In this document: positions 17,068 through 26,110 of the stretch, in pieces | Numbering within the stretch: position 1 is the first letter of the stretch | How the letters are laid out: the number at the start of each line of letters is the position of its first letter | Source of the DNA: CAZDCD01 sp964503885 | GTDB lineage: Bacteria; Bacteroidota; Bacteroidia; Bacteroidales; UBA10428 | DNA: 64,000 bases | Direction of reading: 5' to 3' | NCBI GenBank assembly: GCA_964503885.1 | Contig: CAZDCD010000004.1 | Coordinates: 124,001-188,000 of the forward strand | Made by a program: the position numbers and the translations under genes | Notes under the pieces: generated by a model | Database searches by the model: none | Seen by the model: the letters and a program-made list of their open reading frames with translations, nothing else | What the model was told of the DNA's origin: nothing

Positions 17068-17436
17068 CTATTTTTCAACTTCTACATACCTGAATTGAGC
17101 CTTGGATAATGTATCTGAAAGAATCTGCCCGGTTTCGAGATGGTCCTCATCATCTTTATCATAATACCAGTTAATTTTCAGGGATTTAATAAAGGTATTG
17201 GTATCCAGTTTTCGTAAAATTTCGAGCAGCCGCTTCGCTGATGCAGTATTAATATAATCAAGTACCACATCAAAATCTACCGATTCGATGCGCAAATCAG
17301 TTATCCAGTCCACAACGGGATCGAAAAATTCTCTGGCATTTTCAGCCTGGGCATTTCCGGCAAGCACCATCTTTCCGCTCCCGGAAAAATCAACCAGGGG
17401 GGTATTCTTTGTTGGTTCTATTAAGAGGTCTTCCAT
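17068..17436 (-). CDS. SiaC-family (DUF1987) regulatory phosphoprotein
   Basis: 122 residues matching the SiaC/DUF1987 pattern: IEPTKNTPLVDFSGSGKMVLAGNAQAENAREFF near the start, DWITDL, then FDVVLDYINTASAKRLLEILRKL in the middle. In Pseudomonas SiaC is phosphorylated on Thr by the SiaB kinase and dephosphorylated by the SpoIIE-type phosphatase SiaA, and it controls a diguanylate cyclase. The Thr in YINTASAK lies in the segment that carries the phosphorylation site in that family. A SpoIIE-type phosphatase is at 9986-10822, but no SiaB-like kinase is visible. It appears monocistronic. Confidence 0.85.
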   Translation of the reverse strand: MEDLLIEPTKNTPLVDFSGSGKMVLAGNAQAENAREFFDPVVDWITDLRIESVDFDVVLDYINTASAKRLLEILRKLDTNTFIKSLKINWYYDKDDEDHLETGQILSDTLSKAQFRYVEVEK

Positions 17437-17611
17437 TGAAAAAAAATTAATTAATACGACTGTAGAATTTGTTTAACGTAAAAACCAAAGAATGGATACA
17501 ATTTGTGAAAAATTGCTCCGTTTCAAATTTAATTATTTTCTTGAATTTGTGCCGGTTTTAAATAAAATAAAAAATGAAGATTTTTCCTGTGGTTTTTGTA
17601 AAAGGTTACCC

Positions 17612-17619
17612 TAACTTTG
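17612..17619 (+). promoter_or_regulatory. -7 promoter box for the radical SAM gene
   Basis: TAACTTTG matches the Bacteroidota TAnnTTTG consensus and would place the transcript start about 37 bases before the ATG at 17662. No correctly spaced -33 element was seen. Confidence 0.4.
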
Positions 17620-17661
17620 ATATGATTTGTCAGGAATGATTTTCGAAAAAAACGCTGCGAG

Positions 17662-18810
17662 ATGGGAATAACGAAACGAAAGTTCATTCAGTATGGCTTA
17701 ACAGGAATGGCCGGAATCAGTTGCGGAATGGATAAGGCCCTGTTCTCCTGGAATATTCGCGACAAGGTTGAAGAAGGCTTACATGAGAGCGATCTCTGGA
17801 AATGGAGCAAAGAAGCCTTATATTACGAGCAGACTCCCAGGGGTGCAACATGCCTCCTCTGTCCTAATGAATGTACGGTGAAAGAAGGCGATCTGGGTGA
17901 CTGCAGAAGCAGGACCACCTATAAAAGCAGGTTGTATTCCATTGCCTATGGCAATCCGTGTGCTGTACATATCGATCCGATAGAAAAGAAGCCCCTTAAT
18001 CATTTTCTTCCTGCCAGCAGATGTTATTCCATCGCCAGTGCCGGATGCAATCTGGCCTGCCTGAATTGCCAGAACTGGACAATTTCACAGGTGAGTCCAA
18101 GAGAAACCAGAAATTACGATATGATGCCGGAGAAAGTAGTGGAAGAAGCTATCCGGAATAATTGCGAATCAGTGGCCTATACCTATTCCGAACCCCTGAC
18201 CTTTTATGAATATAGCTACGATACTTCAAAACTGGCACGATCAAAAGGCATTAAAAACGTGCTGGTCTCTGCAGGATATATCAACGAAAAACCATTACGC
18301 GAGCTGGCAAAATATACCGATGCCGCCAATATCGACCTGAAATCATTTAAGGACAGTATTTATCTGAAGTTGAACGGAGGAAAGCTGCAACCTGTTCTGC
18401 GAACACTGAAAATACTCAAGGAAGAAGATGTATGGCTCGAAATAACCAATCTTGTAATACCCGGGTGGACCGATGACCTGGATATGATCGCTGAGATGTG
18501 TCATTGGCTTATGAGCAACGGATTTACTGATACGCCGCTCCACTTCAGCCGTTTTCAGCCTCTGTATAAACTTACCCAGTTGCCTTCCACTTCGGTTTCG
18601 ATACTTGAGAAAGCAAGAAATATCGCGCTGGATGCCGGGTTAAAATTCGTATATATTGGCAATGTACCGGGTACAACCGCTGAAAATACATATTGTCCTT
18701 CTTGTAAAAAAACTGTGGTTGAACGCAGGGGTATGGTTATCCTTAACAACTATATCGTACATAACACATGCAAATTCTGCGGAGAAAAGATCGCGGGAGT
18801 GTGGAATTAA
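17662..18810 (+). CDS. AmmeMemoRadiSam-system-type radical SAM enzyme with Tat-like N-terminus
   Basis: 382 residues. The radical SAM cluster motif is CNLACLNCQNW (cysteines near 129, 133 and 136), preceded by an N-terminal CLLCPNECTVKEGDLGDCRSR zinc or cluster-like segment and followed by TYSEPLTFYEY and NIDLKSF. The C-terminus carries two CxxC pairs (CPSC, CKFC), suggesting a further metal site. This is the pattern of the radical SAM protein of the AmmeMemoRadiSam group, whose substrate is not established. The first residues MGITKRKFIQYGLTGMAGIS resemble a Tat signal with KRKF in place of RRxF, unusual for a SAM-dependent enzyme. AMMECR1 and Memo partners are not nearby. Confidence 0.85.
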   Translation: MGITKRKFIQYGLTGMAGISCGMDKALFSWNIRDKVEEGLHESDLWKWSKEALYYEQTPRGATCLLCPNECTVKEGDLGDCRSRTTYKSRLYSIAYGNPCAVHIDPIEKKPLNHFLPASRCYSIASAGCNLACLNCQNWTISQVSPRETRNYDMMPEKVVEEAIRNNCESVAYTYSEPLTFYEYSYDTSKLARSKGIKNVLVSAGYINEKPLRELAKYTDAANIDLKSFKDSIYLKLNGGKLQPVLRTLKILKEEDVWLEITNLVIPGWTDDLDMIAEMCHWLMSNGFTDTPLHFSRFQPLYKLTQLPSTSVSILEKARNIALDAGLKFVYIGNVPGTTAENTYCPSCKKTVVERRGMVILNNYIVHNTCKFCGEKIAGVWN

Positions 18811-18943
18811 TCCTGTTTATTGACGTCCGTCATTAAGGATCAGTGCATCCTTAGTCTTAGTTTATACACTTGAGCTGCCCCTCAATTTTACAAAATGCCG
18901 GAAAAAAACACCCAAAATAGTATTACCGGGAACTGATTTGGTT

Positions 18944-18951
18944 TATTTTTG
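18944..18951 (+). promoter_or_regulatory. -7 promoter box for the KDPG aldolase operon
   Basis: TATTTTTG matches TAnnTTTG. It overlaps the upstream TTG at 18949 that could otherwise be taken as the aldolase start, so it favours the ATG at 18979 as the real start. Confidence 0.4.
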
Positions 18952-18978
18952 AGACCGAAAATTCAATTGACGTTCAGT

Positions 18979-19626
18979 ATGATCCTAAATACGATCAGGG
19001 AATTACCCGTAATCGGAATACTCAGGGGCATTTGCGAAGAGCAGCTTGAGCCATTAACAGAATCGATAATCGCATCCGGATTAAAGGTCGTTGAAATCAC
19101 CATGAATACCGGTCATGCGTCATCCCTGATATCCAAAATGAACGCCATTGCTGGTGACCGGTTAACGATCGGTGCAGGTACGGTATTAAAAACGAGCGAA
19201 TTATTTGACGCTCTTGATTCCGGAGCAAAATTCATTGTATCTCCTTCGATCGTTGAAGAAGTTATCGAATTCTGTTACATGAACCAAATTCCGGTATTTC
19301 CCGGGGCTCTGTCACCCACAGAAATTTTCAGGGCGTGGAATCTGGGAGCTACTATGGTAAAACTATTTCCCGCTTCACTTTTCGGCCCAGGATATATCAG
19401 GGAAGTTAAGGCTCCTCTGAATAATATTGAGATCATGGCAACCGGTGGGATCTCAACATCAAACCTGGCAGAATATTTTACCATGGGTGCTTCGGCAGTG
19501 GCATTTGGTGCAAGCATCTTTAAAAAAGAAGATCTGGAAACAGGTAATTACCATCGGATAACTCAGGGTATAAGTGATCTCATAAGCGAATACCATGCAT
19601 GGAATAAAACCAATCACAAAGACTAA
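18979..19626 (+). CDS. eda: KDPG/KHG aldolase
   Basis: 215 residues from the ATG giving MILNTIRELPVIGILRG. It splits 2-keto-3-deoxy-6-phosphogluconate into pyruvate and glyceraldehyde 3-phosphate (Entner-Doudoroff or uronate breakdown) and often also 4-hydroxy-2-oxoglutarate. Motifs present are EITMNT, the GAGTVL segment, the Schiff-base lysine region VKLFPA(S)LFGP and ATGGIS. A longer frame begins at TTG 18949, but that codon overlaps a promoter box. It is followed after 16 bases by terB and then the propeller gene, suggesting one transcript. Confidence 0.92.
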   Translation: MILNTIRELPVIGILRGICEEQLEPLTESIIASGLKVVEITMNTGHASSLISKMNAIAGDRLTIGAGTVLKTSELFDALDSGAKFIVSPSIVEEVIEFCYMNQIPVFPGALSPTEIFRAWNLGATMVKLFPASLFGPGYIREVKAPLNNIEIMATGGISTSNLAEYFTMGASAVAFGASIFKKEDLETGNYHRITQGISDLISEYHAWNKTNHKD

Positions 19627-19642
19627 TTTTACCTGCTGATAC

Positions 19643-20071
19643 ATGAGCATACCATTCAATAATAGAAATGACATTAATCTGAAAAAGAGTTACCTGCTGA
19701 TGCTGATCAGGCTGAGTGATGCAGACCGATGTGTTGACCAGAATGAAGCCCGCTTCATCCGGGATATGGCCAAAAAATTAGGATTGAGTGACAATGATGT
19801 GGAAAACATCCACAATCACCCCGGAGAATTTCCTTTCACGCTTCCGGATAATATGCTCGACAGGATGCGGCAATTGTACCACCTGCTTTTCCTGATGGGT
19901 ATTGACGGATCCATTACCCGTGAAGAGCGGGAAATCTGCAGGGAACTGGGTTTTCGGCTTTGCCTCAATCCGCCGCTCACCGATGATCTGATAAATATTA
20001 TAGTCGATCACCTTAACCGGAAGATCCCGGAAGATGAAATGCTGAATGCCGTAAAAAAATACCTGAACTGA
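19643..20071 (+). CDS. TerB-like helical protein
   Basis: 142 residues, all helical. The pattern LLMLIRLSDADRCVDQNEARFIRDMAKKLGL followed by LLFLMGIDGSITREEREICRELGFRLCL is the duplicated acidic helical motif of the TerB/DjlA-N family, with metal-binding-type Asp and Glu. Members occur in tellurite resistance and stress operons and bind metals or membranes; here no other ter genes are present, so the role is unknown. It is closely spaced with eda upstream (16 bases) and the PD40 gene downstream (12 bases). Confidence 0.72.
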   Translation: MSIPFNNRNDINLKKSYLLMLIRLSDADRCVDQNEARFIRDMAKKLGLSDNDVENIHNHPGEFPFTLPDNMLDRMRQLYHLLFLMGIDGSITREEREICRELGFRLCLNPPLTDDLINIIVDHLNRKIPEDEMLNAVKKYLN

Positions 20072-20083
20072 AACGCCAACACC

Positions 20084-21607
20084 ATGAAAAAAAATGCATG
20101 CAATAAAACAACCGGATTATTAATCCTATTAGCAATGGCCTCTCTGACAAGCATTACCCTTAACGCCCAGCAAACTCCGAACGGGATCTTCGACGATCAC
20201 TGTGACATAGGCAATGTTAAACTTAAAGGATCGGTAAAGTTCGATGCGGACAAACAGGAATACCTGATCGCCGGCTCAGGTACAAACATGTGGTTTGACC
20301 GGGACGAATTTCAGTATCTCTGGAAAAAAGTGAAGGGTGATTTTATCCTCAGGGCAAGGATTGAATTCCTGGGTGAAGGGGTCGATCCGCACCGGAAAGC
20401 AGGGTGGATCATCCGAAAAGACACCAGCACCGGATCGGTACATGCCAATGCTTCATTGCATGGCAACGGCCTTACTTCGCTTCAATTCCGGAGGACCCCG
20501 GGTGGCGAGACTGAAGAAGTGAGATTGGAAATTACAGCTCCTGATGTGATTCAGTTGGAAAGGAAGGGGAATACCCTGATCATGTCGGTTGCCCGATTCG
20601 GTGATACACTGACAACATGCCAGGTAAATGATCTGCCTTTACCCGACGAAGTATATGCCGGACTGTATGTTTGTTCCCATAATCCCGACGTGGTGGAAAA
20701 TGCCGTTTTCAGGGATGTACGGATCATTTTCCCGGCACCTGATGATTTTGTACCTTACCAGGATTATATCGGGAGTCATATTGAAGTTGTGGATGTGGGA
20801 ACCGGATACAGGAAAATACGCTACTCCTCTCCGAAATCACTTCAGGCGCCAAACTGGACAACCGATGGAAAATCGTTGATTTTTAATTCGGAAGGAAAAA
20901 TCTTTACCCTTGATCTGCAAACGGGTCAGCCTGAAGTGTTACAGACAGGGTTTGCTATTAGCAACAACAACGATCATGTGCTGTCTTTCGACGGGAAATA
21001 CCTCGGAATAAGCAATCACAGCAACGATGACGGGGGAAAGTCGATCATATATACCTTGCCCGCAGCTGGCGGAATCCCAACCCGCATCACTCCGTCAGGT
21101 CCCTCCTACCTTCACGGATGGTCGCCCGACGGTAAATACCTTGTATACACTGCCGAAAGAAACAGCAAATATGATATTTACTGCATACCCTCAGGTGGTG
21201 GAGAAGAAGTACGTCTGACAACGGCTGACGGTCTCGATGACGGACCCGAATACACGCCCGATGGCCAATACATCTATTTCAATTCCAACCGCACCGGAAA
21301 TATGCAGATATGGAGAATGCATGCCGATGGTTCCAACCAGGAGCAAATCACGACCGATGCATTCAATAACTGGTTCCCCCATATCTCACCTGACGGAAAA
21401 ACATTTGTCTACCTGGCGTTTCCGTCCGACATCAATCCCGGTGACCACCCGTTTTATAAAAGGGTATACCTGATGATCAGACCTCTGGACAAAGGGGAAT
21501 CGAGAGTTATAGCTTATATATACGGAGGTCAGGGAACGATCAATGTACCGTCGTGGTCACCGGATGGCAGGAAGATCGCATTTGTAAGCAACAGCATCAT
21601 CCGTTAA
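20084..21607 (+). CDS. Exported TolB/PD40-type propeller with lectin-like N-terminal domain
   Basis: 507 residues. A signal peptide (1-28, ending NAQ) is followed by a beta-sandwich (about 30-220; GSGTNMWFDRDEFQYLWKKVKGDFILRARIEF, KAGWIIRKD) resembling concanavalin-like DUF1349 domains. From about 255 there are TolB-like propeller blades: APNWTTDGKSLIFNSEG, LHGWSPDGKYLVYTAERNSKYDIYCIP, GPEYTPDGQYIYFNSNRTGNMQIWRM, FPHISPDGKTFVYLAF, VPSWSPDGRKIAFVSN. It is probably periplasmic and may bind carbohydrate. It is third in an apparent operon with eda and terB. Confidence 0.85.
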   Translation: MKKNACNKTTGLLILLAMASLTSITLNAQQTPNGIFDDHCDIGNVKLKGSVKFDADKQEYLIAGSGTNMWFDRDEFQYLWKKVKGDFILRARIEFLGEGVDPHRKAGWIIRKDTSTGSVHANASLHGNGLTSLQFRRTPGGETEEVRLEITAPDVIQLERKGNTLIMSVARFGDTLTTCQVNDLPLPDEVYAGLYVCSHNPDVVENAVFRDVRIIFPAPDDFVPYQDYIGSHIEVVDVGTGYRKIRYSSPKSLQAPNWTTDGKSLIFNSEGKIFTLDLQTGQPEVLQTGFAISNNNDHVLSFDGKYLGISNHSNDDGGKSIIYTLPAAGGIPTRITPSGPSYLHGWSPDGKYLVYTAERNSKYDIYCIPSGGGEEVRLTTADGLDDGPEYTPDGQYIYFNSNRTGNMQIWRMHADGSNQEQITTDAFNNWFPHISPDGKTFVYLAFPSDINPGDHPFYKRVYLMIRPLDKGESRVIAYIYGGQGTINVPSWSPDGRKIAFVSNSIIR

Positions 21608-21758
21608 CGGGTCAGACATACAACCCGGCAAATTCTCTGTAAGAATCTCATTGTCAGATACTTTCATTTCACCACGGTTGTATTTTACAACCTTAATCTT
21701 TTACTTCCGTACATACTATCGGGTTATTCCATAGCCCGATGAATTTGATCCTGTTCGA

Positions 21759-23000
21759 GTGAAAAAAGTACTGTTGTATATTGTATGCCTGGTTCTGATC
21801 AACCTATTATGTATTGAAGCAGAAGTTAATGCTCAGCTGAGAACCAAAAAGTACAGCTATATTCAGAAAATAGACAGCATAAGCAACCGGATTGCTTTTT
21901 TACAGAAACAAATGCCAAAGTTAAAGGAAAGCCGTTCACTCTCATTTTACAATCTTAAAAGAGAACTTGATCAGACCCTGTTTTTAAAAACCTACACGGA
22001 ATATCTGTATAACGAAGAACTTGATAAAGCCCGGGCACTGACTGAAAAGAACCTGGAGCATGCCGAATTCAGAAGGGACGAAAATTCGATGGGATTTTAC
22101 AGCGATTATAAAAAAAGCATCTATTACGAGATCAAGCTGCAGAAAATGCGATATCAGGCGCTTTTTGTCAGGGAAAAGAATTTCAGGAAAGCCATCCTTC
22201 CCTTCCTTAAAGAAAAGTCTCCCGAATCGCTTGAACGTGCCAAACGAACTACCCTTCTGGCCATGAAATATGCCACAGAGAACCAGTTTACCGAAACTCT
22301 GAAATATCTGAAAAAGTATGACATCTATATCGATGCCCTGATCTATGATTTGAACTCGCCCTATGATCTTCATGTGATGACACGAAGCGAAAAAGCATTC
22401 GACAAGGCATTTCTGGACCTAGCGAACAGCGACAGCCTGAATGACCTGAAGGCAGCTGCAGAACTTATCGATCAGGGTATTTGTTATTGTGCCTATGTGC
22501 ATTGTCCTGTGGATACCAGTTTTTTTATCAGAAAAAAGAAATATGCCGCCAATGCCGTCACCGATTACTATGAGCGCAAGGGTGGAAAGGTAGATCTTGA
22601 AACATTGACAGATCAGGCTATTGTGGCAAAGCTTGATTCACTGAATCCTCCCGGTGTATATAAATGGCATGGCAAAATAGTGGTTATCAATGAAATCGTA
22701 CCAAAATATTCATCACCTAATCTTAAAAAAGGTGAAGCAATCCTTGCATCCGATAGAAAGCTGATCCGATATATTAAAGATCAGGAGGTGTTTAAGGTCA
22801 GCAATAACATTAGGATCCAGGGTACTTTTTTTATTCCGTACAAAAACGAAAATAAATCGGAGGAGTTCATGTATAATTTTAAGACCCATAAATGGCAGTA
22901 TATGATTTGCTATAATACAATCGAGAACAGCACCATGACAAAAGAAGTCAGCAAATACATGCCCCCGATATTGTTTTCAGAAGAAAATCCTAATGAATAG
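21759..23000 (+). CDS. Exported protein of unknown function
   Basis: 413 residues from a GTG start (reads KKVLLYIVCLVLINLL after Met). A signal peptide ends near residue 25 (VNAQ). The rest is charged, largely helical in the first 250 residues with repeated Leu-Glu-Lys patterns, and more strand-like at the C-terminus (YSYNFKTHKWQYMICY-like segments). I do not recognise a family. It stands alone, 150 bases after the PD40 gene and with no clear terminator. Confidence 0.7.
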   Translation: MKKVLLYIVCLVLINLLCIEAEVNAQLRTKKYSYIQKIDSISNRIAFLQKQMPKLKESRSLSFYNLKRELDQTLFLKTYTEYLYNEELDKARALTEKNLEHAEFRRDENSMGFYSDYKKSIYYEIKLQKMRYQALFVREKNFRKAILPFLKEKSPESLERAKRTTLLAMKYATENQFTETLKYLKKYDIYIDALIYDLNSPYDLHVMTRSEKAFDKAFLDLANSDSLNDLKAAAELIDQGICYCAYVHCPVDTSFFIRKKKYAANAVTDYYERKGGKVDLETLTDQAIVAKLDSLNPPGVYKWHGKIVVINEIVPKYSSPNLKKGEAILASDRKLIRYIKDQEVFKVSNNIRIQGTFFIPYKNENKSEEFMYNFKTHKWQYMICYNTIENSTMTKEVSKYMPPILFSEENPNE

Positions 23001-23226
23001 CCGGAAACATTCATCTGCGTTGCACGACTGTTTTTATGTTATTTCTGTTGTTTTGAGCTATGGGGTGATTAGGTGATTAAGGCATATCCAATGCAGGTTG
23101 CAGGCAGAATGTCAGAGGATTATGTATGTCAAAAAAATTTTGAATAAGGAAATCAGCTTGAAACTCATGTTAATTTTAGTAAATTGCACATCTTATGAAC
23201 CGAATCTGAAACTAATTTTATCCAGC

Positions 23227-23475
23227 ATGGCAACCAAGAGAAAAAAAAAGAGCGGCTACTTTAAATCAAGTGTGGTCAGATCGATCACTTTTTACCTGAT
23301 CAGTGCCTGTATTTTTGCCAGCATTTTTGCCAGCATACTGGCTATATGGAATTTTGCCGATCCGAACGTATTCCTGAGGCTGATCGGCACCTTTGCAGTA
23401 ATCGGAATAGGAACCTGGATATTTGCCGTGGTGAACGGGATATTCGGATATGAGGATAATCTGCCGGAAGAATAA
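23227..23475 (+). CDS. Small two-helix membrane protein
   Basis: 82 residues from the ATG giving MATKRKKKSGYFKSS; a longer frame reaching back to 23098 has an unlikely N-terminus. A basic start is followed by two hydrophobic helices (SITFYLISACIFASIFASIL and FLRLIGTFAVIGIGTWIFAVV) and an acidic tail. This is consistent with an inner-membrane protein. No family recognised. Confidence 0.6.
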   Translation: MATKRKKKSGYFKSSVVRSITFYLISACIFASIFASILAIWNFADPNVFLRLIGTFAVIGIGTWIFAVVNGIFGYEDNLPEE

Positions 23476-23667
23476 GGGCTGCCCGGGATACGAAACCCGA
23501 AACAGTCCGCTCATTTTATTCAATCTCAAAGCAAAAAGTTTCGAGCTTTATTACAATACCCTCAGTTTCTGATTCGATGATAATTCAATTGAAATACGCA
23601 GTTGAAGTGTTCTACATTTTTGTATGGACCTGCAAGCAAATGCCTATGGAAAATCATCAGGATACGC

Positions 23668-23675
23668 TATATTTG
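23668..23675 (+). promoter_or_regulatory. -7 promoter box for the metZ-like gene
   Basis: TATATTTG, an exact TAnnTTTG, ends 24 bases before the ATG chosen for the sulfhydrylase. It lies inside the longer open frame that starts at 23577, which argues against that longer start. Confidence 0.45.
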
Positions 23676-23699
23676 AAAAAATTTGGAAAGAGCCTATCC

Positions 23700-24875
23700 A
23701 TGAAAAAACACCATTTTGAGACCGATGCCATTCGTATTCAGGCAAAAAGATCATCTTTTAAAGAACATAGTGTACCTGTATATGAAACGTCGAGTTTCAT
23801 CTTTGATTCGGCTGAAGAAGCAAGGGCGGTATTTGCAGATGAGCTGGCAGGGTATCTTTACGGCCGGTTTAACAATCCGAACTCTGATGAGTTTATCAGT
23901 AAGCTGTGCGCTCTCGAAGGTACGGAATCAGGCGTTGCTACATCCACCGGAATGGCTGCTGTTTTTCTGGCTATTGCAGGAAAACTTTCTGCAGGTGATC
24001 ATCTTATCGCATCACGACATCTTTTCGGAACCACCCATTTGCTGATTGAAAACATACTGCCCAGGTGGGGTATTTCCCATACCTATGCTGATTTGGGTAA
24101 CAAGACAGAGCTTGAAAACAGCGTTCTTCCGACAAGCAGGATGATTTATGCCGAAACGCCTTCCAATCCCGGTCTCGACATCATTGATCTTGAATGGGTT
24201 GGTAAATTCGCTATGAAGAATAACCTGTATTTTACCCTCGACAATTGTTTTGCCACTCCGTACCTGCAAAAACCAAAGAAATTCGGGGTGGATTTTATCA
24301 TTCATTCTACCACAAAATTCATTGACGGCCAGGGAAGGACACTGGGTGGTGCGGTAGTCGGTCCCTCAAAATATATGAAAGATATCATTCAGCTTGCACG
24401 CATAACCGGACCTGTAATGTCTCCACATACCGCATGGCTGTTGTCCAAAAGCCTCGAAACGCTGGCGGTAAGAATGGACAGGCATTGCTCAAATGCGCTG
24501 GCACTTGCCCGGGCATTGGAAAACCATATAGAGATCAAGAGAGTTATTTATCCTTATCTCAAATCACACCCTGCATACAGCCTCGCGAGAAAACAGATGA
24601 GCCAGGGTGGTGCCTTGGTAAGCCTTGAGATTAAGGGCAGTATGAAGAAAACGATGAAATTCATCGATGAATTAAAGATGATCTCCATCTCCTCGAACCT
24701 GGGTGACTCCAGGACGACCATAACGCATCCTGTAACAACTACACATTCGAAAATGATGCCTGAAGAACGGAAAAAGGCAGGTATTTCAGACACTATGGTA
24801 AGGATTTCAGTAGGTCTGGAACATATCGATGATATTGTGCATGACATTGAACAGGCACTAAAAAAATCGGTTTAA
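23700..24875 (+). CDS. metZ: O-acyl-homoserine sulfhydrylase (MetZ-like), Cys/Met metabolism PLP enzyme
   Basis: 391 residues from MKKHHFETDAIRIQAKRS, which matches the family start. It has the fold type I motifs YGRFNNPNSDEF, ATSTGMAAVF, YAETPSNPGLDIIDL, TLDNCFATPYLQ and the PLP lysine in HSTTKFIDGQGRTLGG; the K-[YF]-IDGQGR form is typical of MetZ-type sulfhydrylases rather than cystathionine gamma-synthase. It should convert an O-acyl homoserine and sulfide to homocysteine. With the Glu111 MetA at 192 the substrate is probably O-acetylhomoserine. Glycerate kinase follows after 12 bases. Confidence 0.88.
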   Translation: MKKHHFETDAIRIQAKRSSFKEHSVPVYETSSFIFDSAEEARAVFADELAGYLYGRFNNPNSDEFISKLCALEGTESGVATSTGMAAVFLAIAGKLSAGDHLIASRHLFGTTHLLIENILPRWGISHTYADLGNKTELENSVLPTSRMIYAETPSNPGLDIIDLEWVGKFAMKNNLYFTLDNCFATPYLQKPKKFGVDFIIHSTTKFIDGQGRTLGGAVVGPSKYMKDIIQLARITGPVMSPHTAWLLSKSLETLAVRMDRHCSNALALARALENHIEIKRVIYPYLKSHPAYSLARKQMSQGGALVSLEIKGSMKKTMKFIDELKMISISSNLGDSRTTITHPVTTTHSKMMPEERKKAGISDTMVRISVGLEHIDDIVHDIEQALKKSV

Positions 24876-24887
24876 TACGGTTTTCCG

Positions 24888-26039
24888 GTGAGAATTGTAA
24901 TTGCCACCGATTCATTCAAGGAAAGCCTGTCATCTGCAGAGGTAGCGGCGGCACTAAAAAGAGGCCTTAAAAAATCACTTAACGGCGTAGAAATTGACGC
25001 GATCGCAGTAGCTGATGGTGGCGAAGGTACTTTGGAGGCTTATCTTATGGCATGCGGCGGAAAGTATATCCGCTGTAAGGTTCATGACCCTCTTATGCGC
25101 ACCATCGAATCCTGTTATGGAATTACGGATGACGGATCGACAGCGGTCATCGAAATGGCTGCTGCCTCCGGTATATCCCTGCTCAATCACCAGGAACGCA
25201 ATCCCTGGTATACAAGCACCTTTGGTACCGGTGAACTGATAAAGGATGCACTCAAAAAAGGGTGTAAAACCATTATTGTGGGCCTGGGAGGCAGTGCAAC
25301 ATGTGACGCCGGGACAGGCATGGCAAAGGCACTCGGCGCATTTTTCACTGACCAGTCGGGAAAACCGGTGCCTGAAGGAGGAGGTTTTCTCGGCAGCATC
25401 AACAGGATCGACCTTTCCGGTGTGAACCGGCGAATCGGATACGTAACATTTATCGGAGCCTGTGACGTGAAAAATCCGCTCACCGGTAAACAGGGCGCTG
25501 CACTGACATACAGCATCCAAAAAGGAGCTGATCCTGAAATGGCCAGCAGACTGGATAAAAATCTTGTATATTTTGCAAATATGGTTAAGAAAGAGCTGGG
25601 TATCGATCTTCGGCAAAGAGACGGGACAGGTGCTGCAGGAGGACTGGGAGCAGGAATGATAGCATTCCTTAAGGCAGAATTGCAGCAGGGATTCGAGATC
25701 ATAAGCAAGGTCACCGGCCTGGAAAAGAAGATAAGAGTTGCAGATCTTGTTGTTACCGGCGAGGGTAAAATCGATATTCAGACAGGTTATGGGAAAACCC
25801 CGTATAAGGTTGCTGAGCTCGCCGGGAAATACGGGAAGCCGGTCATTGCGGTTTGCGGATCCAACGAATTGCCTGCAAACGGATCTTTCAAAAACCCGTT
25901 CGACGCCATAATGCCAATCGTTGACAAACCAATGACACTTGAAGAAGCGTTGACAAATGCATCTGGGCTGTGTGAAAAAGCTGGTAATAATATCGGGGAT
26001 ATGTTGGCGACAGGGAAAAAAATTGCCGATAACCTGTAA
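24888..26039 (+). CDS. Glycerate kinase (GlxK/GarK family)
   Basis: 383 residues with a GTG start. The sequence reads IVIATDSFKESLSSAEVAAALKRGL, VADGGEGTLEA, GLGGSATCDAGTGMAKALGA, GAAGGLGAGMIAFL and VTGEGKIDIQTGYGKTP, all characteristic of type I glycerate kinase. It phosphorylates D-glycerate, most often to 2-phosphoglycerate, feeding lower glycolysis. It is 12 bases from the sulfhydrylase gene; translational coupling is likely but no metabolic link is evident. Confidence 0.93.
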   Translation: MRIVIATDSFKESLSSAEVAAALKRGLKKSLNGVEIDAIAVADGGEGTLEAYLMACGGKYIRCKVHDPLMRTIESCYGITDDGSTAVIEMAAASGISLLNHQERNPWYTSTFGTGELIKDALKKGCKTIIVGLGGSATCDAGTGMAKALGAFFTDQSGKPVPEGGGFLGSINRIDLSGVNRRIGYVTFIGACDVKNPLTGKQGAALTYSIQKGADPEMASRLDKNLVYFANMVKKELGIDLRQRDGTGAAGGLGAGMIAFLKAELQQGFEIISKVTGLEKKIRVADLVVTGEGKIDIQTGYGKTPYKVAELAGKYGKPVIAVCGSNELPANGSFKNPFDAIMPIVDKPMTLEEALTNASGLCEKAGNNIGDMLATGKKIADNL

Positions 26040-26110
26040 AACATGAAATTTTATCCGGAGAGCACGATGAGCGTTAATTCAGTGAAATTCAGCGTAAAAT
26101 AAGACGCATA

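Noticed and set aside
23577..23699. Longer N-terminus of the MetZ-like protein
   Set aside because: It contains the promoter box and does not resemble the family start, which matches at 23700.
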